Part shown: positions 44,783 to 56,700 of the stretch, in pieces
How the letters are laid out: every line of letters begins with the position of its first letter
Numbering within the stretch: position 1 is the first letter of the stretch
Origin: Cladobotryum mycophilum
Taxonomy: Eukaryota; Ascomycota; Sordariomycetes; Hypocreales; Hypocreaceae
Direction: 5' to 3'
Assembly (NCBI GenBank): GCA_036429605.1
Contig: JAVFKD010000002.1
Location: 434,001 to 498,000, forward strand
DNA: 64,000 bases
Translations under genes and position numbers: made by a program
The notes under the pieces: generated by a model
Databases searched by the model: none
Told to the model about the DNA's origin: nothing
The model's input: only the letters and a program-made list of their open reading frames with translations

Positions 44783-47700
44783 ATGGATCCCAATGGACTC
44801 TCCATCCTCAACCCAAATCCCATAAGACTACCGGGTCCTACTCTTCTTCACGAACTCATCGCCTCACCTTCCGATTCAACTGCTCTTGAATACCTTAATG
44901 AAAGCCGGATAATATCGTACTCTTATCGCGATCTACATGATGCCGCTGATATTCTTGCTGCGCGGCTTTCGCTTGCTCGGGGCCATGTGGAGGGCCCGTT
45001 TGTGGTTCCGGTCCTTATCCGCCAATCACCGCAATTATACATCGCCTTGTTAGCCATAGTAAAGGCAGGAGGGGCCTTTTGTCCCCTCAACGTTGATGCT
45101 CCCCGGACCGAGTTAGCTTCATTCTCAAAGACATTTCCGCTACTGTAATAGTGGTTTCTGAAGAATTGGAGTCTCTTATACCTTACCAGGGTGGTGGTGT
45201 TCAGGTCCTCTTAGTCGATGGGAAAGACAGCGATGTCACCCTAGACTTGGAATCTGTCAACCATCGCATTCCTACACCCAATGACCTAGCCTATGTCATG
45301 TACACGTCTGGCTCAACAGGAGTACCCAAGGGCGTTGGGATATCCCATTTGGCAGTAAGCCAGGCATTACTGGCTCATGATAGGCATATACCTGCATTCT
45401 CCAGATTTCTCCAATTTGCAGCCCCTACCTTCGATGTCTCCGTGTTTGAGATCTTCTTTCCCTGGTTCCGAAGCTGTACTCTGATCTGCGTTAGTCGAGA
45501 CGAGCTGTTGAATGACCTGCCCACCGTCCTGCAAGACATGAGGATTGATGCGTGCGAGCTCACCCCCACAGTCGCCGCAAGCTTGCTAAGGAGAAGAGAA
45601 AATGCTCCGAATCTAAAGTTATTGCTAACGATTGGAGAGATGCTGAATGTGTCCGTTGTGGAAGAATTTGGTGGCGATGATGACAGAGAAAGCCTTTTGT
45701 GGGCCATGTATGGACCAACCGAGGCCACAATTCACTGGTAAGTTTAATAACTGGATCATCTTTCGCTCTAGCTGACGCCTTGAATAGTACATTACAAGAG
45801 AAGTTTTCGTCCAAATCATCTAGAAACAATATTGGTGTCCCTCTAGACACAGTCTCATGCTTTGTGATAGAACCTGCCGAGGACCCCAAACAAAGTACCC
45901 ACTTCAATCTTTTGCCCAGAGGTGAGGTCGGCGAGCTTGCAGTCGGCGGACATCAGCTTGCAGACGGTTACGTTAATCGCCCAGAACAAACATCGTCGGC
46001 ATTCATATCATCGCCCTATGGAAGGGTGTACAGGACTGGTGACAAGGCCCGTATCAACGCTGATGGAACGTTGGAGTGCCTTGGGCGATTATCCGAAGGC
46101 CAAGTCAAGCTGCGCGGACAACGTCTCGAGCTAGGCGAAGTGGAAGCGGCCGTTTTGCGAACTCCTGGTTGCCACGGGGCAGTAGCCGCAGTTGTTGACT
46201 CTATTCTGGTGGTATTTTGCGCGATAGACGATGGCGTCAGTGAAGAAGCCATTATGGGCTGCTGTAGGCGCTGGCTTCCACAGTTCATGGTACCGGGAGG
46301 ACTGGTTCTGTTGGAGGATTTCCCCCGACTGCCTAGTGGCAAAGTTGATCGAAAGAAATTGCAAGCAGACTACCAAATGCTGAAAAGCGATATCCTGGAG
46401 GATGACGAAGTCTCAGAAATCTTTCCCGAAACGGAGGAGCTAATTCTGAGTGTCATATCTGAGGCACTTGATCTCGAGGTGAACAAACGGATGACGCTAG
46501 CTTCTGCCGGTGTAGACTCTCTCAAAGCCATCAAGGTGGCATCGAGCCTCCGAGCTTCAGGGTTTGAGATGAGTGCAGCAAAATTGTTAATGTTGAAGAA
46601 CATTTCCGATATTCTCGTCACCGTACGACCGTTTGCAAAAGCGACCAAACAAACTGAAGGCGATGAGCACAGCCTGCTGGAAGACTTGCATCACATCGCA
46701 GCTGGAAATGCTGCCTTGGAGCAAGTCAGAGGACGGGTGGAAGACATTCTACCTTGTAGCCCTCTCCAAACCGCGTTGCTAGCTGAAACAGCGCGTCATC
46801 CAGAGGCTTACTGGAATGAGATTGAACTAGAAGCCGATGTAGGCATCACCGCCGACCAGCTCTCGAGCGCAATCCACGAACTCACTACATACAATGAGAT
46901 ATTGAGAGCTGGCTTTGTTCAATGGAAGAGTGGATTAGCAACGGTCATTTTTGGAACATTTGATAAAGAGAGGATCAATATTGTCGATTCGTTCCATCAT
47001 CCGGATATTTCAAGCTTTGATGAGTTATTGTATCCTTTTCGAGTTCAGATCCAGGATGGGGGACATACCGACGGCGCCCAGGTTTTGATGCATGTCCACC
47101 ACGCCATCTATGACGGCTGGTCGATGGACATCATGTGGTCGGATTTGTCAAAACTACTTGGTGGAGCAAAGTTGCTACCGAGGCAGCAATTCCGAAGTCT
47201 CATCAAGTTCTCCCAGAATATCTCGATAAGCCAATCTGATGACGACAAGGCATTTTGGAGTGACTATCTACTTGACTGGAACAAGCCGTTGTTCCCGAAA
47301 CTCAGCGTGCAGGCAGCCACGTCTAGCCAGACCATGGTTAAGAGAGATATACTCGATATTCCGGTTGCCTTTGTGAATCAAGTAGCCCAGGAGACCGACT
47401 GCAGTGCCCAGGTGTACTTTCAGGCTGCAGTGGCAATAGTTTGGGGCGGCATAGTAGGAAGTTCCGATGTTTTAATAGGATCAGTTACATCTGGTAGAAC
47501 GCTTCCCATTGATGGCATCGAAGGGATTTTGGGACCATTCATTGCTTCAATGCCACTTAGAGTTGATCTTGACAAGTCGGCCACTGCCTTGGAGGTTCTT
47601 ATGAGCATCAAGTCTGACAATCGCAAAATTACGGAGCATTCCACGTTGCCTTTATTAGAGATCAGGAAGCTCATCGGAGGACAAAATGCTGACAGTCTTT

Positions 47701-50700
47701 ATGACGTCTTATTCGTCTACCAGCAGTCTCTATACACGGATCAGCGAAAAGAGAACCTTGTCAAGGAGACGCGGCATTTGGATCGATTGGAAACGAAGCT
47801 TTTATTTGAAGTAGAACCACATGACGATTGCTTTACGCTCCAGGCGACATATCACTCTGCTTCATTTCCTTTGGAAGTTGTGGATCACTTGGTTGAGCAG
47901 ATTAAGGAAGTGTTTGGACACCTCCTAAGTTGTCATGGAGAGTCAATCTCTTCACTGAGAAATGCAATCAGAACAAAGCAGTCCGTTCATAATGAGATTC
48001 CCGAGGTGTTCAACGAGGCTTGGGATCTTGCTACACTATTCGAGGATGCTGCTGCCCGAAACCCTGATGCGGATGCCATTTGCTTTAGCACATCTTTGTC
48101 AACAATTCCTATGACTGCAACTACCATGTCGTTTGGCGCCCTAAGTCGCCACTCGAACCAGATTGCTAATCTTTTGCTCGATCAAGGGGCTGAACCTGGA
48201 CAGGCTGTTGCCGCCATCATGGAAAAATCGCCCCTTCTTTATGCGTCGATACTTGGAGTTGCTAAAGCTGGATGTGCTTATTTGCCCCTTTTACCTTCTA
48301 CCCCAATGTCGCAAGTTCAAGCGATCTTCGCTTCGGCGAAGACTGCGTGGTGTCTCATAGACAAGAGCTCGGCACCAGCATTCCAAGGAATCAAGGGTGT
48401 GCAATTTGTGGACATTGAATCGTACAATCTAGATTTCATTTCTGACCAGAGCCCAAATATTCCGGTGGATAACTCGCGGCTCGCCTACGTTACATACACT
48501 TCAGGAACAAATGGAGTGCCCAAAGGCGTATCTGTTACTCAAAAGAACATTGTGAGTAATGTTCTTCATCTTGGCTCGACATTTCCAACCGCACAAAACA
48601 ATCTGCCACGCTTCCTTCAGACTTGTTCACAAGCTTCTGGGGCATTCGCTTCTGAGATTTTCTTGGCATGGCACATGGAAATGTGCCTTTACGCCGCCTC
48701 GGATAATGACCTTTTTGTAGATTTGGAACGTGCAATTCGGCAGTTTCGTATCACCCACTTGAGCTTGACGCCCTCAATTGCTTCTTTCATTGACCCGAGA
48801 AATGTCCCTGATATTGAGTATCTGGTCACAGCTGGTGAGCCCATGACCGCCTCTGTGCTGGATAGATGGAGTGAACTTTTGTGGCAGGGCTACGGTACCC
48901 CAGAGACGACCAACATGTGCAGCGTCAAGAGAATTAAACATGGAGAACACATTGAGCACCTAGGAAGGGTTTTCCCCAACACCTCAGTTTTCGTTACAAT
49001 ACCGGGTAGTCTTGAGATAGTGCCAATCGGTTGGGTTGGAGAATTCTGTTTCGGTGGTGATCAAATTGCTGCTGGGTACCTCAACATGCCGGAACTGACG
49101 GCGGAGAAGTTCGCTAATCATTCAAAGTTTGGCCGAATCTATCGGTCTGGTGATGTAGGAAGGATGCTGCCTGATGGATCTTTGATAATACTGGGTCAAC
49201 TGGATGATCGCCTCAACCTGGGAGGACAACGAATTGAGACTGCGGAGGTGACTAGAATTATAACGGGAACCTCGTTGGCAGTTGAAGCTGTGACAATGGT
49301 AATTCGACCACAAAGCGGTTCACCTGACCAGCTCGTGTCTTTCTATGTCGGCCGCAAATCTGATGGCGAATTTAGAGCCTTGGAGATTGATGCTGAAACA
49401 CATTACTCTTTATTGGCACAATTGTTGTCGCGACTACCGGCTTACATGATTCCCTCATACCTGGTTCACATATCTCGCATGCCGCTTACTTTGAACGGCA
49501 AAGTCGATCGACAACGCTTGCGATCAATGTTTGAAACCTTTTCCAAAGACTATCTCAAAGCTGCTTCCAACACGACAGTTGATCAACAGGAGTCTAAGGG
49601 GTCAGAAATTGAGAGCTTGATAGCGGACATCATTGCCGGATCCCTGAATATTCCTAGGTCCAGGGTTGGTCGATGGACTCCGTTTGCGAAATTGGGATTG
49701 GAGTCAATTTCCGCCATTGGTGTAGCCAGAGATTTGAGCTTGCAGCTGAATGCTCGGGTAGCTGTTTCGACAATTCTCCAAAACCCAACAGTCTCTCAAC
49801 TTGGTCGATGTATCAATGTCACCCCATTGCCGAATGGGCACGTCCCAACTAGCTATTTCTCTGAATCATTTCTTGGAGAAGTGCATAAAGATTTCAAGGA
49901 CGATGGTTTCGATGTTGCAGAGGTGTTGCCGTGCTCACCACTCCAAGAAGCTATGCTGTCTCATGGTCAGGACAGTTACTACAACAAAACCTTGCTTCGA
50001 CTACATATTGAACCCGATGAGATGAGACATTTCTGGGATGCGATAGTGACGCGACATGACATTCTTAGAACTTGTTTCGTTACGACGAGTGATTCAACGT
50101 ATCCTATTGCGCAGGTAGTTCTGAGTGGTTGGACCGTTTCGTGGAAACACTTCAACGTCAACGCACTCTCTCTTCATGGAGCAATTCATGATCATCTAAA
50201 GTGCCTTCCGGATCCACTTGATACAAAGACGCCTCCACTATCCCTCGCAATCATACAAAACAAGGGATCTCGTTTCCTCTCGTTCATCTGCCATCATGCA
50301 TTGTATGACGGCGTGGCGATGGAAGTCCTTTGGAGAGAGGTAGAGACCCTGGCTCATGGCAATACATTGCCGCCCCAAGTTCCCTACCGGCCTTTTTTGC
50401 AAGAAATGTTGACTCTTCCGAATGACACTGAGCAGTTTTGGGGAAATAACTTGCGCAGGTTCTCCACACCTGGCCTTTTTGCTCAGCCTTCGCGGGGACA
50501 TATTGTTCAATCTCTTCACACATCCTCGCTTGATGTACCCTACAACGAAGTCCAGAACCGAATTCGCTCACTTGGCACGTCATTGCTGTCGATTTGCCAG
50601 GCTGCATGGGCGCAAGTTCTGTCCGCCTGTTTAAACACGCCCGACATTTGCTTCGGATGCGTGATGAGTGGCCGAACGCTGGGCATTGACGGCCTGGACC

Positions 50701-53700
50701 GGCTGGTCGCTCCATGTTTCAACACCATTCCGGTTCGGCAAGATTTATCGGTAAAGTCTCAAAATGGTGAGCTCGCCAAGTCATTCCAGCGGCTGAATTC
50801 GGACCTCCTCCGCTATCAATTTACGCCCCTGAGACTGATACAGAAGGTCGTTGGCAGCCAGGGCCGTAAGCTATTTGATACTTTGCTCATTCTCCAACAG
50901 CCGTTGCAGAACATGGATGACAGAATCTGGACGCTAGAAGAAGACTCTGGAGAAATGGACATACCTGTGGTCTGCGAGGTTGTTCCGTGTCCGGGCTTGA
51001 ACTCCGTCGTGGTCAACATGCACTATCATATGGGCATCGTTGACGAAGATGCAGCGGCAGCATTGTCTGATGCCTTTAAGCATTTCTTCCGTGTGATACT
51101 GGACTCTCCAGCTGCCGTAGCAGATAGAAACAGTCTACCACCAGCTACCTTGTCGTCGCTAGTCAAGTTGACCCCCAGGCAAAAGAAAATCAGGATCTCA
51201 GACTCGAATTCCCAGGAGAATGAAAAGTGGTCAGAATCCGAAACGCGTGTCAGAAGAGTGCTCTCGGATCTCTCTGGCACACCAATTCATAAAGTACGTC
51301 GCGATACGAGTATATTTCAACTCGGATTGGACAGCATCAACGCGGTTCAAGTTGCTTCGATACTACGTCGCCAGGGGTTCGCTGTCTCGGCTTCGGACGT
51401 CGTTGAATGCCAAAATTGCAGGAAATTAGCTGAAAAGCTGGCAAAGTCCCAGAAAGCTGACTTGCCAAGACCAAGCTATGATCTAGACAAGTTCTCAAAG
51501 GACATCCTGTCACAGGAGATCGACAGGCTACCACAGATTTCTGACGTTGAAGCTATTCTACCGTGTACGCCTATCCAATGCGCAATGTTGACATCTTTTA
51601 CCCAGTCGCACGGAGAACACTACCTCAATATGGCGTCTTATGCTATTGATGAAGGAGTGACAAAAAGCGCATTGACGACTGCTTGGCATGCTCTCCGAAC
51701 TCGCCATCCTATGCTTCGCGCTGGCTTCTTGTCTGTTCAACACAAGGACAGCTCATTTGCCATGGTACGATATCGCGATACCGCTAGTATTGTTTTAAAT
51801 GACCAGTCTATCCGAGAGTTGGAGGAGTCGATTGATTTGATAGGGTGGAAAAGAGATGCAGCCCTGGACATTTTGGATGCTCTCCATCTCCCGCCGTGGA
51901 GAATTGCCATTGCTTCGAAAGATGGGGGGCTTGTAATGCATGTGCTCATGCATCATGCCATATACGATGCACAATCTTTGGATGCAATGTTGTCTAGTCT
52001 GTCAATGTCAGTACGAGGCCAATCACTGCGGAGGTTCCCCCTGTTGAGCCTGCATTGCAAGCAATCCTCGTTGAGAGTCTAAAGTCTCAGAATGGAGCTC
52101 AAAATTTCTGGACAGAAAAAGCAGAAGGTACGGTTGTGAATACTTTTCCGATCATGACACCACTACGAGAAGATCACAGAACTATTCTAAGTCATGAGGC
52201 TACATCGGCAATCAAGTTTTCACTCCTTCAGAGCGCCACACAGCAGCAGGGTGTATCAATTCAAGCAATAATACAGGCGGCATGGACGCGCGTTTTATCC
52301 TCTTACTTGGGTGAAGACTCGGTGGTATTTGGAGTAACACTGTCTGGTCGAACAACGGATGAGACCAAAGATGCACCCTTCCCATGCTTGACAACCGTCC
52401 CGATCATCACCACAAACCAGGCTTCCAACAGGAGGTTGGTCAATTCCATGATGCAGTACAACAAAGATCTTCATAAACACCAGTTTGCACCCCTTGGACA
52501 AGTCCAGAAGTGGCTTGGCCATCCGGCAACCCCAGTCTTTGATACGCTTCTTGTATACCAGAAACTGGATAAAGATCAGACTCTTGCAAGACCTTGGAGG
52601 CTTATCAACGACGATGCAAACGTGGATTACCCTATATCCTTGGAGATCGAACCTATGGGCAACCAAATTCGACTCTGCGTGACATTTTTTAGTGATGTTC
52701 TCCCATTAGAGCAAGCAAAGTTGCTTGTGGGACAATTTGATGCCATGATGGCACACATCGCTACCAAACCGGACGACCATGAGGACGGATTTTATTACGG
52801 TCGCCCTGACATTTTTGCCGTCACGCCTCCTGCTATGCCTGTGATTCCTGCTCCGGTAGAGTTTCTCCATCAATTCGTTGAAGAAAGGGCATTGTCGCAC
52901 CCGCATGACATCGCCCTCGAATTCGTTGGCAGATTTGAGGGAGAAATCCCGATCAAACAGACTTGGACCTATGCAGAATTCGATGCCATGGGTAATCGAG
53001 TAGCAAACATGCTGACGAGCGAAGCTACTGTCAGAAGCATTGTGGCTATTCACTTTGACAAGTGCCCCGAGGCGTACATCTCTATTCTAGGTATCCTCAA
53101 AGCTGGGTGTTCCTTTGCTGCGCTTGATCCGAGTGCACCAAAGTCGAGGAAGGAATTCATCATGAGTGACTCAAAAGCGCCTTGTCTCTTGACGTCGACT
53201 CAGACGACGATTGACTTTGATGCGAGTTCGAAACTCATTCGCATTGACCTTGAGAAGCTGAATCAGTATTCCCCTGAACAACGTGATCTGGGTGCCAAGT
53301 TTACGCCAGATGCTACATGCTACTGTCTTTACACGTCTGGCACGACAGGAACCCCTAAAGGCTGTGAGATTACACATGAGAACTGCGTCCAGGGAATGAT
53401 GGCATTCCAGGACATGTTCAAGGGGCACTGGCAAGATGACTCCAGATGTTTGCAGTTTGCCGCTCTTCACTTTGATGTCTCTGTGCTGGAACAGTACTGG
53501 AGCTGGTCTGTTGGGATTACCGTCGTCGCTGCGCCAAGAGATGTTATTCTCGATGACCTCATTGCCTCGATCAACAGGCTCGGAATCACCCACATTGATC
53601 TTACTCCGAGTCTGGCTCGTCTCACTCATCCAGATGAAGTGCCGGGCTTATGCAAGGGTGTCTTCATTACAGGCGGAGAATCGCTAAAGCAAGAGATTTT

Positions 53701-56700
53701 GGATGCTTGGGGCCCAAAGGCAGTGATTTATAATGCCTACGGTCCAACTGAAGCCACGATTGGTGTCACCATGTACCAGCGTGTACCTATCAACGGCCGT
53801 CCAAGCAACATTGGAAAGCAATTCTTGAACGTTGGATCCTATGTCTTCCGCAAGGGAACCGAAATACCTGTTTTGAGAGGTGCAGTCGGCGAGCTTTGTG
53901 TTTCCGGCAAGTTGGTAGGGAAAGGATATCTCAACCGGCAGGAATTGACAGAGGAACGATTTCCAACTCTGTCCGAGTTTGATGAGAAGATATACCGGAC
54001 TGGCGATCTTGTTAGAATTCTTCATGACGGATGCTTTGACTTTTTGGGGAGAGCGGATGATCAGGTCAAATTGCGCGGACAGCGTCTTGAGATTGGCGAG
54101 ATTAATCACGTCATACGCACCGGGGCCCCAGAAATCAAGGATGTTGCAACTATTGTTATGCGACATGGCTCCGGTGGTAAAGATGTTCTTGTTTCGTTTC
54201 TCGTCGGCAAACAGGAGAGAAAGGGAGGCCTTACTGTGCTGGACGATGATGATGAACTTGGCATCAAGGCTAGGACGGCTTGCAGGGCGAAACTTCCGGG
54301 CTATATGATTCCCACCTACTTTTTAGTCTTGCCGTATATCCCTCTTTCGCCTAACAACAAAGTTGAATCAAAGGAGTTGAAGCAGCTATTCAATGGCCTT
54401 TCGCATGAACAACTCATGGCGTTGACGGCTATCAAGTCCTCGAGTTACAGGGTGGATACGGTAGCAAGCCGAAGGGTAATGGAGAATTTGGCTGAATTCT
54501 GCCAAATAGATGAGAACAGTATCAAAGATACAACTAGCATCTTTGACCTTGGTATAGATTCAATCACTGCTCTGCAGTTGTCTACATTCTTCAGGAGTCG
54601 AGGCTTGGGATCTTGTTCTCCTGCTCTTCTGTTGCGCAATCCCATGGTAGCAGATTTATCCATTGCACTTTCTGGAGATGGAGCTTCAATATCCACAGAA
54701 CACCTAGTGCGCGAGTCGAAGCAAACCATCCAGGCATCTCAGCATAGGCACCTTGCTTTGGTATGCCGAGTCCTGAAGACGCAACCGAAAGATATAGAGT
54801 ACATTGCGCCCTGTTCTGCGCTCCAGCAAGGTATTCTATCAAAGTCAATGACGAGTGATGTTCGTGGCACTTACTTTAATTCATTTGAACTTGACTTGGA
54901 AGAGGGCACATCCACGGAACGACTGGAATCTGCTTGGAAAGAACTTGTTGCATCTCAAGCAATTCTTCGAACCTGTTTTGTCAAAACGGCCGATGGCTAC
55001 ATTCAAGCAGCACTGAAAGGCCAGGACTTCCCATGGAGAGAGCTCGAAGCGGAAAGCGAGGCGGATATCGGTGTCATCACGGCAAAGGCAAGACAAGATT
55101 GGATAGAACGGAATGACGACCATGTCAAAATCCCATTCGAACTTGTCTTTATCAGCGGACCAGGCATTCGGAGGCTTGTCATTCATATTTTCCATGCTCT
55201 GTATGATGGAAACAGCTTTGACTTGATGATGCAGCAAATCAGGGCTAAATACTACGAGCAGCCAACGCCTTCGGCGCCGTCCTTCTTGGAGGCCCTGTCT
55301 CATGGCCCGCTCTGGCGACATGATGATTCTCGCACGTTCTGGACTACTCATTTACAGAACTGGGGCCCATCGTTGGTGCCTGGGCTTTCTACGCCGACAA
55401 ATGGCGATGCGATTTTAGCGACCAAGGTGATTGGTGGAGAGACACTTGAAAAGGTGAGGCGGAAACACAACGTTACGCTACAATCTGTTGTGATGGCTTT
55501 ATGGACGTCTGTTCTTCAGCAATACTTTCCCGATGGACTCTCAATGGGCGTCATTGTTGCTGGAAGGTCTATCAACCTGGAAAACGTCGAGAACACTATT
55601 GGCCCGCTCTTCAACACGGTCCCTTTCTTCAATCAATCACTACAGAGTCAGAGCTGGGAATCACTCATTCGCAGATGCCACGACTTCAATACGTCAATCT
55701 TGCCATTCCAGCATGTCCCGCTGAAGAGTATACAAAAGTGGTGCTCTGGTGGACGGCCACTATTTGATAATCTGTTTGTCTTTGAACTTGAACGGAATGC
55801 TAGTCTGGATGAGCTGGATCTGTGGACAATCAAAGATGGACCCTTGAATCCCGATTATGCTCTAGCTTTGGAGGCTAAGCGAATGCGTGGCGGTGATGTG
55901 CAGCTATCCCTTGTTGCTCAGGGCCACATTGCAAATGCTGAAAAGCTACAAGATATCTTGCAGCGGGTGGAAGAAGGTGTTGCTTCAATGGCCGCCGACG
56001 AACCATTACAGCTTGACGAAAAGTATGAGCGGGGTGCAAATCAAGTCAATTCACCGCAAGATATTGTTAACGGCAACGTTCGGGAGACTGATCAAGCTTC
56101 GTTTGAGTGGACTGATCAAGCACTCGCAATTCGAGATGTGGTTGCCGCTCTTGCTGATGCTTCTGCTGAAGATGTAACCCCAACAAGAACCATGCTCGAG
56201 CTTGGTCTCGACAGCATTGATGTCATTCAACTCTCTGCTAAACTTCGATCAAAGGGTATCAATCTCTCTGCTTCTTCCATAATGCGTCAGCAGACAATTG
56301 AACGGATGGTTCACAGCATCGAGATACAAGTCAATGGCCTCCAAGAGGACTCTTTAGAGGACCCTCTTGAGGATATGACCCAGAAACTGTGGGAGTATGC
56401 CAAGGGCAAAGGCATCGAACTGGGAGATGTTGAGGCAATACTGCCACCAACCCATCTTCAGGAATCTATGGTTGCAGGCATGATACACTCGGATTTTGAG
56501 TGGTACTTTAATCATGATCTTTTAGAAATTGCCTCGGGCATGAATATCCTCAAGCTACGAGAGGCATGGGTACAGGTCATCACTCATTCTCCCATTCTGC
56601 GAACGGGATTTCTCGAAATTGACGATCGACAGCTAGATATGGGCTACTGTCAAATTATCCACAAGCCCTCCACTGTCAATATCGAAGTGTGTCAAGTAGC

